Assembly: GCF_963855985.1 (NCBI RefSeq)
Contig: NC_087104.1
Coordinates: 10,230,001 to 10,294,000, forward strand
Direction: 5' to 3'
Length of the DNA stretch: 64,000 nt
DNA from: Ostrinia nubilalis
Taxonomy: Eukaryota > Arthropoda > Insecta > Lepidoptera > Crambidae
Made by a program: the position numbers and the translations under genes. Under the pieces are notes generated by a model. It worked only from the letters and a program-made list of their open reading frames with translations. It was not told the origin of the DNA and ran no database searches. Below are positions 12,801-27,800 of this stretch, in pieces (position 1 is the first letter of the stretch; each line of letters starts with the position of its first letter).

Positions 12801-15800
12801 ACCTTTGCAGTATTGTTTTTCTATTTTTAAAACAATGACATGCAATGCCGTGTGATTCCGGCAGAATAGAATAATAATAATGAATAATAAGGATGTCGTA
12901 AAAGAAAAGTAAAGAAAAAATATGCGAACAGTTTGCCCAGCCACTTCGACCAGCGTGAAGAACGTAGGCGAAATCTGGAGGATCAACATTATCATTTCAG
13001 CCATAGGACGTCCACTGCTGAACATAGGCCTCCCCCAATGATTTCCATGTTGCTGGACGCAGGATCAACCGGGCAACATGGATATCTGGAGGATGCTTCT
13101 GGTAAATTAGAGAAGGTCTTGTTTCTGCAGTGGAGTGTTTTTGAGAAATGATGAATCATCATTGATGACGAAGATAGGTTAAACAAAAATACGAGAAAAA
13201 AACTATTCTGGTCATGGAGGAAATCGTGCTCGTGACATTTGAACCCCATAAACTCTTTGTTTAAGACCAACACGACCTATTTAGCGGCGCGCCCTTGTTT
13301 TGGTCCGAATCGATAGCTATCGGCATTTCAGTATGTGCAATCACGATACCCATTGGTGTGATTCCGTGGTTCGTTCTCGGAACGGATATCTAAATTGAAA
13401 ACAAGACTTGTTGTTCTAATTTAAACCGTTTTCCAAAATATACAACGTTGATTTGATTCATCACGAGAAATTGCATCGAAGTTCCCTTTAAAAGTACGGT
13501 TACTGATTTTCTGAGTGTTCTTCGTTACGTAAGGGCTTCAGCAACGCTTGCAGCTTCTAATCAAGGGCTTATAATAATGTAACATTTTTATATGATTATT
13601 ATTATTATATCTGTAATGTCTTTAGTATGTCATTATAATTTGTTTATTTACTAGGTATCGCTGTCTAGCACACGCTCTACTTATTTATCTTAATGTTATT
13701 TTTGTCTCAAATATGACTGCACATTCTTGTATTGACCGGCAAGCTAATTAAATAGTCTATGACTAAAATCATAAGACGTGACCGGCTCTGATTGCGTCAT
13801 GTCACCTCATGTCCTGAATCATACATTTCTGAGCAATCAATGCAACTGAAATAGTTCAATATATTTACAGTTCTTGCAATGAATAAACCATGATAAATTA
13901 CCATTATGAGCAAATAAATATTTGAATTTGAATTTGAAAATGGTCGCATCATCGGTAATATAATATGCAAGACAAGGCATTTCTACTAACACAACCCAAA
14001 TGTCATATCAACCCAAATGTCAGACACGCAAATTACAGAACTCCATGAAAGTTCGTTAGTAATTAAAAAGCTACTACTAAAACTTTACACAATAATTATA
14101 AAATCGATTACTTTATGGAGCTACAGTTATAGTATAGGAGCGAACTCGGCAAGGAGCGTTGCTGGGACCTCCCGACTTTCAGGGGTCTAGTGACATGTCC
14201 CGATTCACCCTTGCAGGACGAAAAATGTCCCCACCCGTTGGTGGTATACCAACCTCTTTAATTTGTTATTCAAACACATCTCTTCGCTTTGGTGGAACCG
14301 CGCCTTGCTTGACTTACTAATCAGTGATGGTCCATGGACCATTGACTACCAAGGCAGGTGGACTTAACTAAGCTGCTGACTAATGATTACGATGAACTTT
14401 GTAATGGGTAAACATACCGATATGCTACCCTAACGATAGTAACCATAAATGAAACAATGCAAAGCTATTACTGGGAATCGTATAAACATCTATATTTAGG
14501 AACAGGATGAATGAATCAAAGAACTTTATTGTTATCAAATTCTGCTAAAAAGGCACGAAAATAGCACTTTTGATTATCGATTGACAATAACTTTGTTTGT
14601 TTACCAATACAATAGTAAAGCTTGATTATTATTATTGGTGTTATTACGGCAAAAAGCGCAAGCGTACACAATTGTATCTATTCATAACTCCAAAATAACT
14701 CATCAAACAATTTGGTCTAATCGGATCAGATTACGATCTATGTTACTAATATTATAAACGCGGAAGTTTGTAAGGATCGATGGACGTTTGTTTATTTGAC
14801 GCAAAAAGTAGTACTTCAGAATAACACAAAGGTTAAATTAGTAAGACTAATTTAGAAACCTACGCGGAAGAAGACGCCGGCACACGCCGGCATGAACTAA
14901 TAGTCTACAATACATTAAGAAGTCTCTATTTTGTTAACTATGTATACCTATTATAACTCTTTGTAGAATGTAAACACCGCCCTTTCCTATTTTAACCGCT
15001 AGTGGCGCCACTTTTTTTCGATTCTGTTTTGCACGTGTGGAGTTCATTAAACCGCGTTCTAAATTATTAATCTCTTTTCTATACTAATATTATAAAGCTG
15101 AAGAAAAAAGAGTTATATTATAAAGCTGAAGAGTTTCGTTGTTTGAACGCGCTAAACTCAGGAACTACTGGTCTGATTTGAAAAATTATTTCAGTGTTAC
15201 ATAGCCCATTTATCGAGGAAGACTATAGGCTATAAATAGAGGAGTTTTGGGTTGACACTGTATAGGTTTGTTGTCAACACAACAAGAAGAAGATAGGCTA
15301 TAACTATTCCACGCGGACAAAGTCGCGGGCAGAAGCCAGTATTAGTATATTTCCATACTATTCAATCAAATAGTTTTCTTTATCATTGCAGTGACCCCGC
15401 CACCTCATTAGTGCCGAAGCCCTACATAGTCTAGACATGCGGTTCGTAGACCTTTGGCTAAGTGGTGAACTCTTGTGCATATTTAATTGTTCAACTACAC
15501 TACGATGCATGCATATAATTGCATAACTGGTAGCTTATATCGATGTTGATTTGTTTCATTATGAAATGTCAAATAAATCGACTGAAATCGGATCAAAAAC
15601 TATCTGAAATCAAAATCTAGAAGTTCTTTATTTGTATGAAGTAGAAGAAATTAGCACCTACCAATTTTTGATCTTTAGAAATATCTCTACTACTCTCTAC
15701 ATGTGTCATGATTTCTTTGCATAAATATTATATGGATAGATTAAATATTGCATTATCTTAAAAGTATGTAGGTATGTCTTAACACGACTGTAACTCCAGC

Positions 15801-18800
15801 AATCAAAGAGTCGTTATATGTATATCCGTGTCGCTTTAGTTCAGCTTTTGTATTGTCTTTTAATGTATGCGAAAACGATTTGACAACGTTGTGAAAATTG
15901 TAAGAAAGCGAGAAACGAAACAAAATTCTTAGTAACAATATCTTGCAATATTATCATGAAAAAGACATTATAACAAAAATTGTAAAGTATTCAAAACACA
16001 AGTACTTATTTATGCGAATTGTTGCAATTGACGAAATGTAAATGTAGTTTTCAATGGTACTAAACCAAAATTGAAGTAGATTAAATAAATAATAGTCACG
16101 TAAACTAATACTGGACTATTTGGCCACAAACCAAAGCCACATTTGTGCAATGCGTGTATTAATCCTTCCTACATTACACACGCTTATACAATCTTTTGTT
16201 TAACCCAAATACTTGAGTGATGAACACGCTCGTTGCTCCTTACGGTGATTATAAAAATTATATGATGTATACCTACGTAACGGTGTTATGTAAGAGCTTA
16301 AAAGAAACAAAGGCAGAGCGGCCGTACACGCGAACTTTAAGCAGATACTGACATCACTAAGCTCACTGTGAAATGTTGACAGGTGACACAATCTACTGGG
16401 TCCTTTATGGCATTTAAATTATCGTTATTATTAATTTTATCGTGTGATTAAATTAGTCTGTCTGTCATCATCATCATTTCAGCCATAGGACGTCCACTGC
16501 TGAACATATTCCTCCCCCAATGATCTCCACAATAGCCAGATGGTGGCGGCCTGCATACAGCGCCAGCTGTCTGTCCGATATAAAATCCAGTTATCATCAC
16601 GGTTGTCTCTGAAGTAACCTGCTTTAGCGATCCTTGTATGACTGCTCTAAGAAAGTTGGCCCTACAAAAATGTCTTACAAGAGTTACAAGTAGGTATATG
16701 GCTTTTTCAAACCCGGCTAACTGAAAATTGTAAGGGTTTAATTGGCTCAGTCGGATATACGTGAAGCAAATAAGTCGACCACAGTTTACGCAAGATGGTG
16801 GAATCAAGAAACAGTACCTATCATTTGCAGAATAATGGTCGTAAATGAGCATTTTTAGCACTACTAAAGCAAATATATTGCTTTCGCGAACCAAATTCAT
16901 TTCTAAACCGAAATCATGATTGGATGATTCGTGGAAACAGCTGTCTCATAAGATATCATTAAAGATCATTTATGTAATTCATTAGAGCACTCGTTCGGAA
17001 CATTTAATCAATTATACACAAAGTTCCGCGTAATTTTTCTTTGAAACAAACCAGCTAATGCATTACAGGAACATCGTACAAACAATCCGACGTGTTTAAA
17101 ACATTTAGCAAGATCAACATCGGTCTAATAAATAAATAAATAAAATAAAATAATGAGATGAGACTAAATTAATTGGACATAATGTTCATACAAGTTTCAG
17201 CAGACTGCTTCCTAAATAAAAATCCTGGTAGCAAATGTATAAATTGGTAATTTTACGGCACTGTTTTCTGTGAATTTTGATCGTTTGTATTGATAACGAA
17301 TTAAACTTGCTATTTTTCCAATTTTTACTTTTTCAACTCGGTCGTGCGTGTCGTTCATGTGAATAAATATTTAACTCCAACACAATTTTACAAGTTTTTT
17401 TTTTTTCGAAATATAATGAGTAGGTCCTTAAACGAAAAAACCGAAACGATCGAAAGAACAAAAAAACCTAAAAATTGTATTGTTAAATCTCTCGGAAAAC
17501 TTTCCTATAGACCTTGGTTACAATATGAGTGTAACAATTCGTGTGAGAAAATGGCGGCTGTCAGGTAAAACTATAATTATTTTATAAAAACGATTCCATA
17601 CGTCGCCTCACATTTGAAATTATAAAATTATAGTGCGAATAATACACAGATTCAATTACTACGTGTAACGTGGGAAAAATCGATGTAGGTAATTAAGTAT
17701 TCAAGCCTGTCATAATGCTCGTCCACACGATAACTAACTGGAATACTAAATTGATAAAGTAAAACTAACATCACGCGCAAAGTCAATAAACTTTGGTATT
17801 TATTGACTTTGAAGGTGAAATAAAAACAATACTATACGTATCAATAATGCGCTATTTTCTCATGTGTTGAGATTGTTTCGCGATTCGACACTAACTGAAA
17901 CAAATCAACCGTGTTTAATGTTGAACCTGTAACGATTTGCAACACCCGCATCATCAGTGAGACAAATCAGTAAGTGGCGGACTATGGCAAATGGCGTGGA
18001 GTCACGCACCAACATTATGGTGTGAACGCACTGAATACAGATTATGATGATGGGAGCGAAATGACAGTTCAAGACATGTCATATCAACATCAACCTCATT
18101 TTTATGAACACACCGAAAATCAACAGTTATTTGTGATAATTAATGCGGAGTGCAATCGCCTCGACTAAACTAATTGAATTTTGTTGAAATGTTCAAGAAT
18201 AACTTCTCAAATAAAATCTATAAGAAAACATCAATTTGTAAAAAGGTGGTAGCATTACCACGAAAAAATTTAACCAACAGCGCTCTATAAAACTAGCAGT
18301 AAACCGTGTAAAAATTGATTGCTATAATGCTATACAAACAGACAATCAAAAGTATTTGTGAAACAGAAGTGAGAATAAAAACACCTGGCAGAAGCAAATA
18401 GATATTAATTAAACGTTTTACCGTCTATAGAAGTTGTTGGATTGCTGTTAACTTATTGCATATCTTGGGACTTTCTAGAAAGAAAGTTTATACTAGTTAT
18501 AGTTGAAGGAAGCTGGCGAGTCGCGTGATAGGAGCGTATCTTTAGCGTAAACAACTCGTTACTATTTGTTACATTATCTTATTAAACAAACAGTCAATGT
18601 GTAAATCGTTTCGTCACTGTCATAATTTCTGTATGTAATAGGTATGTTGTTATTCTTACATAGCCAAAAACTTCAGGATTTTTTTTTGTTTGCTGTAATA
18701 AAAAGCTTATTGGAAAAATGTAAACCCTAAACAGTATGTAAAAAAACTATACGATCCAAAAGAGATGATTCTAGTACTCAAATCCTTTTCAATGAAAATA

Positions 18801-21800
18801 TTCGCTTCTCATTACTTACTGATTTACCCATCTGCTAAGGTTTTTGTGAGGAGAACCCTCAAAAACCCATATAATTGGATAGGTAGGTAGGTTTTTTACA
18901 ACCTGAATGTATTGATCGAGCTCAATGTGCATGACCGTGAATTTCTCCCATAATATATCTCGAGTCGTCCAGCATTTCTCGGTACGGCAAGTGGGTCAGA
19001 CGTCAGGTGGAAATCGACGCGACATTGCAGAAACCGGCTGTAATGCATACGCACACTATCTCGCGGTGATTCGAGCTTCGATTAAAAAAATCGGTCAAGT
19101 GCAAGTCAGTCCCATGCATTGAGGGTTTCGTGTCATCTTTTTTCCCTTTCTTCATTATAAACTATGACACATTTAAGCAATTTTTATTAGATACATTAAC
19201 CTACACAAAATCAGTTTGATTGACTTTTAATGCCCAATATCCATTTATCATTAAAAATACATTCTTTTTTTTCGTAAATCGATTATTTCACTGATTCTGG
19301 GACGCCCCTAAAAATTTGGCAAAACTTTGAAAAGTGACCCTGTATTACTTTACCTTCATAAAACTTAGTATTAGCAAAATCTCCCCACATTTAATTTTGT
19401 GTACTAGCCTACCTACTTTCAAAATTGTAAACAGAATTTACCAAAAGTTCATTCTTTATACCGGTATTTTAAAAACCTGTAATTCATTGAAATTTGGTGA
19501 CGAATACCTATGTACTTTTTTATCGTTATCACATACAATACATTCATATGGGTTTGCAATTTGCATTTAGTAGCACTTTATCAGTATCAGTCGCTAACTT
19601 TGAATTTTTACGTTACTCATTTGTCTATTATTTGTTTTGAATAGTCATTTATTTTTTATTTGTTGCCAGTATACATAATAAATATGTATGCGTATAAAGT
19701 TTCAAACACGTCTGACACATACAACTATGTATTGTATGACTCATTCCAATCATGAAAATGTATCATACGATAATTAAATTATTCGTTTTATTGAATTTAT
19801 ATTTTAACTGTTTCAACAGGAAGAGGGAATATAACATTTGTTTCATTTCCTTGTATTTGAAATATTTGAACTTGCTTTACTATTTAAGACACTTCAGCTT
19901 CAATAAGAGTAACGATAACAATAGCTTTTCATTGACAGAAATTTTTTGGGGAATCAAATGCAATTGGGAAATATGTACAATATTTATTGGTTATTATTAT
20001 TGATTTCGAAGGCTGATTTAATAAATACCCAGTTTAAGTAGGTTTAAAAATACCCACATTATTTACTTTACATAAATGCCTTCATCTCACTCGTGTCTAA
20101 TCCAGGAGTCAATAAATATTAAATAAAAAATGTAATTTACCAGCAAAGTTAACTAAAACTTCACAAAATGCCAATATAATCACAAAAACCCAATTAAAAC
20201 AATTCACATTCACTGAAAAAAAAATTTCACGCAATAACAAAACATCTGAATCAACACGCATACCTGACGAATGCTTTTCTTGAAAATCTTAAACTTCATT
20301 GTGCCTGGTATTTAGAGAACTAAACGTGCACTAAACATAACCACAGTCTGATAGGATAGCACCGAGGTCACTGATAAAATCACTAAAATAGATGAATTTG
20401 TTTATGAAATGGCGCGAAAGAAAATAAACAAAAAAATAACGCGGATCACACAACCGCCGAAAGGCGCGGTCACGACGCTTCTAAACGATTGGGCGAGGAG
20501 AACCGCTGGCTAGGTGATACAATTATGTTGATTGTGGACTTTATTTGCAGGTGCATAAGACTACAAGCACCCACTGAAATTCTAGTTCGAAACTATACGC
20601 GAAATGAACGCACTGCGCTTACACGTTAATATAAACTTTGTAGAGAATTGGATAAGACCACAAATAAAGCAACAGCTGCAACAGAAATGTTGGATCTTAT
20701 TTTGCTTGTAATAAAGTTCGAATTTGTCAAATCTGTAAACATATCACTGTTTAGCAGACTGTATCTAAAAGAGAATAGAGTTTACACTTAACGTTAAGAG
20801 TATTTTTTCATTTTTACTAGCAAATGTGGCATAAGCAAAAGTATTTAGATATAAACTATGATGAATATAATAAAATATATTAAATACAACAGACATAAAA
20901 TTGCAACATTATAAATTAAAGTTGTAATATTGGTTCGGGAAGAATTTAAATCTCAAACAATTCCTTATTTACAGGGTGTAATGTCAATACACAGAAGTAC
21001 CAAATTCGACTAAAACCATCCGAAATTAGATGAGAACCTCCTCCTTTTGTTGAAGGCGGTTAAAAAAAATACACAAATTTGGTTCCATATCGTCAGTGGA
21101 AAGGAAAAAAGACTAAAGCGCCAAAACCGTACTTGTGGGAAATGAGGATCAAAGTTTTTTTTTTACGAAAAAAATTCGTATCTCTTTTGATATTAATGTT
21201 AAACAGTTCTTTTAAAATGCAATCGTGTTCTTGATTTTTTGCCTATATTTTAATGAAAACACCAGGTTTGTAGCTCTTTTAGATCGTAAAATAGGTGTCG
21301 CTTTAGAAAAAGAGTTATGAAAATTCATTAAATGTTAGTCAGGGTAAAACTGCTAACCTCCATTTATAATCAAATATCCAGCAACCAATAAGTGCTAAAT
21401 AGTTTGAACAACCTTTTTGATAAAAGAGAAAAAATACTTAGTGAGATACAGCTTAATAAGTAAGTCGAAGATAAATTACTAAACTACAAAATAAGATAGT
21501 CGCATGCGCCAGCGAAAAAATGCGTAAAAGCGATATTATCCATGGAGCTTACATGAATATTTGCTTACTTACGCAGACCCTATAGAACGAATATAAGCAA
21601 ATGTTACTAAACTCTTACTACATTAAACATTTTAAGCAAAAGTAATGCTTATAGATTGAATAGGTATTATGTTTTATGACAAAAAATGCTTAATTTATCC
21701 TAACATCATGCATAATTTGATTGTCATTACTTCTAACCGGGTACGGGAGTGGTAGGTAATTACTATATTTTGAATTATAGTGAACAAACGTAGGGACACT

Positions 21801-24800
21801 TAACAATTTTAATGACCACCACTAACCACTGGTGGGAACCTTTGGTGGGATGGACATGGTGGCTGGTGACTTACGCGGCCACCACCATGTCCATCCCACC
21901 AAAAAAGCCAAACCACACACTGATAGTCTCATCGACGGACTCGAGCATAACCGGCGACAATGTAATAAGACCGTCAGAACCACTTTTGACTTCAAAATCA
22001 AAGGTCTAAAGGTGGAAAAGGATGACAATCTAAAGGCCCAAAATAAGAAACTCTACAATGCTATGGATGGAAGTGTCGCCCATTCTCTACAAACGCTTGT
22101 TCGAGGCGGGGGCAGTCCACATAGGTCTGGAGATAAGACCGGTAGAAGATCCCACTAGTGAAATGCGCCAAATGCCTCTGTTTTGGACATACAAAAGCCC
22201 TATGCAAAGAGGAAGAGGAACTGCAGAGGAACTTACTCATGGCTAAACTGTCCAGCCTGAAAATAAGGCACACCACAATCGTGGAAAAAATGCGAGGGCG
22301 AGAACTGACACATCCAACATCCACCACTACATGGCATTCAGTGATAAAGTGATGAATGCCCAGAAAAACAAAAGTAGGACTACTTACTTAGCGCTTTCCA
22401 GAACAGCATACTGCTAAGAACACCCTAAACATGCAGAGTTCAAATCTCCTAAAAGACCGTATCCGTGGTCTTTTGGGAGATTTGATTTGATTTGTGAAAG
22501 CTCAACATCATCTGAGCTAACCTGAGACGCTCCAAGCAAGCCACTGCCGAACTGCTGCAAGCAGCCGAGGACAAGGACATAACCTTAGCACTCAATCGGC
22601 AGAAACCAGTCACTCAGTCTTCGGTGACCGATTGAGTCATTCACGACCCCTAACTGGTCACGGAGACGGAGGCCGCGGTAACACTGGGGGCAGGCAGGCT
22701 AAAACTAGGAATTGTGTCCGTGTATTATGAGGGAGACAATCCAATTGAGCTTTAGATATAACGCACAAAGCGGTATCAAAAAGCTAAACACCCAAAACAT
22801 CATTATAGGGGGAGACGTGAACGCCTAGAACCAATGGTGGGGCAGCGTTTCCGAAAGCTTAGGTGAAGCTTACAGTTTCTTCTTTCAAAAAATATCGACA
22901 GGGCAGATTGCGCACAAGCAAAGTGGATGTGTCAGCGTGCAGTAAGCCACTACTGGGTAGGATTAAAGAGAAAGTGGACAGAACGCTAGTCACTTCAGAC
23001 CACAACGCCATAACCTATTCTCTCTGTCTGGGTGAAAGTGCGGCAACAAGAATACGCACAGAAGACCAGCGAGGCGCAAACAAAGAGTTGGAATGAGTTC
23101 TGCTCGACACACGAGAGAGAAAACAATACATGTGGGATGGAATCTATGGAGTCATCGGGAAAGCTCCAGAGACAAGAGGACATGCTCCTAAATGGTTTTA
23201 ACGGCAAGACTGGGCAGAGTGCCCAGAATAATCGGCTGATCCAGATGATTCCGTGACAATAGATAAACCACACCACACGCGTCTCCGACAACTGATAGAG
23301 AGCGAAACTTTAGAAGAGCAAACAGCAAACGATCCCCTTTTTACCGAGGCAGGAGTGGAGGCCGTGCTTAACGTGCAAAATCTAAAGAAAGCCCCGGGAC
23401 CGGATGATTTCCCGCCGATATTTATGTACCAGAGCTATTCGTAGCGAAAGGGAGATATTAATGGAAATTGCAAACAAATGCCTATCTATAGCGTATTTCC
23501 CCAAACAATGGAAGACGGCTCACTTCATCCTCAAGAAGCCAGGGAAAGACTTATCCTGCCATTAGTTTGGGAAATTTTCTTGATAGAGCAGCACTGCAGG
23601 CAGGCCAATTAGACGGCGCGGCGCCCATACAATAGTGTTTGTTACCCTTTTTTCTTGGCTTGTGGATCTGAGACGTGGTCGCTTATATAGGCCTCATAAG
23701 AAGGCTCAAGGTCGCCCAAAGAGCGATGGATCGTGCTATGCTCTTAGTTTCCCTGCGTGATCGAATCAGAAATGAGGAGATCCGCAGGGGAACCAAAGTG
23801 ACTGACATAGCCCGCAGAATCGCTAAAATCTAGTGGCAGTGGGCGGGGCACATAGCTTGCAGAGCTGATGGCTGCAGGGGTAGAAAATTTCTGGAAAAAG
23901 AGTAGCAACCACGAGCCGGAAGACGTGGTGTGGGCAGGCCTCCTACTAGGTGGACCGACGATCTGGAGGTGGTGGTTGCAGGAGGTGCCTGGATGCGAGC
24001 GCGGGCCCGGTCTTTGTGAAAATCGTTGGGGGAGGCCTGGCCTTGGGGGATCCAGCAGTGGATATCGTTCGGGCTGAAACGAACGAACACTTTTTTTCAA
24101 TGACTGAGTGCATTGAATCCACCGGCATAAATGTGTGCCCAGGGAGCAAATTATTTATTTGGATAGTTGCAACATTCTTGCATCTTTGCAGGCACTTGTG
24201 AGTGACCCGAGTGCGTAGTGTGTGCTTATAGTCACAAGTGTGTTTGAGATGTCTTTGTTAATAATACTTAACTACTATAGTTTTTGCTTTGATTAATGCT
24301 CTCATTTTCGCTAAAATACTTTAAAGCTTATTAAAAAAAGGCTACTTTTTGCTAAAGCGCCAAAATTAATCGAATCTTGTTCACTTACTTTTGCTTACAC
24401 GCCAAATCATTTTGAACTACAACCATGAATAACTACTAATATACCAATGAACTATAAAACTCAAAAAGCTCGAATTGCTAAAGTAACAAGTCATTCGAGT
24501 TCTTAAATAACAAAAAAATACTTAATGTTGTGAAAGCTAAAATATTTTGCCAGCAAAAAAACCCTTACGCGACACTTGTTGCAAAAACACTGAAAACACG
24601 TCGTTTTAGCAGCGACGAGGGCGGTGATTTTAGAAATACTAACAATTTTCAGAGTGCTAAAGCGCCAAAAAAGTCATCGGATTGAGTTGAAACCTAGATA
24701 GATCGACGCAGAAAAAAAAATCCTATCCAACAATGTATATAACTCATTTTGGCCAAAATGGCGCTTTAGCATTTTTTCCTTTCCACTGACGATATAATTT

Positions 24801-27800
24801 CTTAAAAAAAGGAGAAAGTGTTCTGCAAAAATACAGTAACATTTACAATAAAATTAGTACAATGCAAGCATACTATTACTGTTACATACACAGAAAGCAT
24901 TAACTTTTGTTAAACGATGCAAAAAGTGTGTATAATTTTAATCGTTTGATTGGTACTTCAGGATCGTGTAATGTTTATTTCTGGAAGATTGTCTCAGTCA
25001 GCCTCAAGATCTGTTTGTCTGACACACGCATTGACCTATTTTGATTAATATTGCGTTAAAACAATGCGTTTAGTATTAATTTATTCGTACGACAGCCCCA
25101 ATGAACCAACCTCAACTATTAAACTAATCAAAGGTCAGTAAATGATACTGAATAAACATTTTCTTTCTTCTAAAGTGCTGTCAGCACATCAGACAACATT
25201 TTTGCATCAAACACAAACCAGTAAATCCGCCACTTTGCGCACAGAGGGCGCCACTTAAACATACGATTACAAGTATTTTATTTAAATAAATAATTACATT
25301 AATTTTAAACGCTAGTTTAAAATGAGAAGTCGCATTTCAACGCTCATGCAAAAAATATATCAGCTATGGGGTTAGTTTAAGAATGTCATGATATATTTAG
25401 GAAAGATAAATTAACGACATAATTATCACAAACCGACAAAAAACCTAGCATTTAACATTGTATCCGCACACATACAACATACTGAGATTTGTCAGTTAGG
25501 GGAAAAACCCGTAACTCGTTTATCATGAATGTCATAACTATTTTTAGACTTTATCAAAACAGTACAGGACAACGGGATATCAAGCTGAACATTGTAGCTT
25601 CTTATGTAGTTGTAATAAGAACAATTTTTAAACCAAAATTTAGTTTGATATGTTGGCGACTGTACCGACGAAACATGCATTGTTTACTCGTAGTATTTAA
25701 ATATGTCCAATTGTATTAAAATTAAGGTTTTGAATTAAAATTAACTTACCTCATGGTCAGGTCCTGGTTTTGAAGCCAATCTTGCTTCTGTCAGCTGATT
25801 CTTCAATGCCCTGTAAAGAAATAAATAATTAAAAATTTTATCAAAAATATTCATAATGGTTTAAAACTTATTTTATTATATCCTATTCCTTCTTATTATT
25901 ATATGTATAAGTTTAATTCCTCTAGCCAGACAGTGCATAATAGATTTCGATTCAATATAGTCGCATAAACGTTTAAAGTTTCTAGACGTAGCAGATCAGT
26001 AATCTAAATCGAAAATGAATCAGTAAATATTCTAATTCATCAAAAGATATTAATTACTATAGAAACTGTCTTTTATAAGTCTAATTATTTAGCATTATGT
26101 CATCAAACTACCCTCGATACGCTCCGGTGTACCTTCAACAAACATTTGCCCCAACTATATTGTCCAAAGATCGATTACCGTAATCAACCCTGTTTCTGTA
26201 TACTCGGTATATTTTTTATTCGGGGCATGAGGTTAATTATAGGGCGGTAGTAAAGATTACTGACATGTAGTGGGATTATGTGTTCCTGGCTGTATTATTA
26301 GGAGCATTTTATGATGTCTATCGGTTATTTTAACTATGAAAAGTAATTGAGTTGTTTTAGTAAATGAAAAATTCTTTTGAAGTGGACATAGGGAGTTTTA
26401 CTTCGTCATATCAGTCTACTGCGTAGATCTGAACCCCAACAGTGGTGATAAGGGTGGTGGCCTACAGTGGCACTTCACTTAATTTTGCATTTGCACTCTT
26501 TTCAATATGGTTATGAAGACGCCAATTGGTAACCAACATTTTATATTTTTATCTGTGTTTATTTACTTTTTAGATATTTCATTCATTAATTTTGATTTTA
26601 CCTATACCTTTGGCTAGTTAGTTGTCAAGGTGGCGAGAGTTGCGCCGCACGTCATAATGACGCCCTCGTGGGCCATAAGCGCGACATTGTAACAGTGTAA
26701 GGCATGTACGTACAGCTATACGTTCCAGCGTAATGCTGGAGCGTGCTAGGGTCGCGTGGGCCATAAGTGCGTCATTTTGACAGTGTGATTGTTGTACTAC
26801 TCACATGTACAGCTCTTCAGCCTGTCTCGCTTGCTTTTCACGCCGCCGTAGCAGATCCGCGCAGTGCTGGAGCGTGGCGAGCGTTGCGCCGCACGTGGCA
26901 CGGAATGACGCGCTAGTGGCTCGGACTTCGCCAGTGTAGAGGCTTAGGTCTGTTCCTGATGGATAAAATAATAAATTGAATATGAGAAATAGGTTTTTTG
27001 ACGGAAAACTACATGATAGCAATTGAAGGTGTGAAATTTGGACGTGTGGACTTTGAGCGGAAAAATAAAAGCAACAAGAGCTATTTCTATTTCTACGTAA
27101 CACAAAAAGATTATATGACGCGCTTATGACTATAACTACAGATTCACAAAAAAGTTGAATGCAGTTTTAAATTAGTGACGTAAATAAAATACAGCACAAG
27201 AATATTAGTAGCGCCACCTAGTGTGAATTTAAAGCACTGCATGCACAAAAAGAAAGGTATTTTTCACGTATGAAGACAAAGTTTGCAAGTCATAACAACA
27301 TTGCTGTTTTGGAACATCCATAACTCTTATCTATCAGTATAATAGAGCTATATCTTGTGAATACACAATAAAATAAAGCATTTGCATGATGTAGTGTACA
27401 TAACCTGGTTAAATTGAAAGAAGTCTTCCTTTAAACTTCACAGAAACAGGAAACTATAAACTATATATAATAAATTAAATCATTATAACCAAAACTTCAG
27501 TAATTAAATAAATTAGCCAATTACCACCGACTGACGTTATGTATTACTTTAGGTGGGTATATTCAGTTAATTAAGATGCATTACTTCGAAATAAGTTATT
27601 AAAAACTGCTCACAATGCGCTGTGGTAAAGCGTTGAAATCCGTCTTATGCTTTTATAAAACGCACGGATGGTATTGATTGGTTGCCACTTAATAACCAGC
27701 AGCATGCAAAAGTGAACCAAAATAGCCCAAAATGAAAAAGGTTCGGTGCTTACCAACAGACTTACCGTCTGCAACTTTGACAGCGTCTATGGCCTCGCTG

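Larger units (their letters stand above)
21089..24800. mobile_element. DNA transposon shell with two LINEs nested inside
   Basis: ATATCGTCAGTGGAAAGGAA at 21087 is matched by its complement at about 24776-24796. The motif AAAGCGCCAAAA recurs near both ends (21114, 24355, 24659, and inverted at 24766). No transposase is visible; the middle is filled by the LINEs at 21800-23565 and 23640-24060. 24800-25749 is plain intron. Confidence 0.65.

Noticed and set aside
17344..17568. First exon of a plus-strand gene ([10 protein letters not shown]...)
   Set aside because: The frame and a GTAAAA donor are suggestive, but no partner exon or homology was found and the donor is weak.
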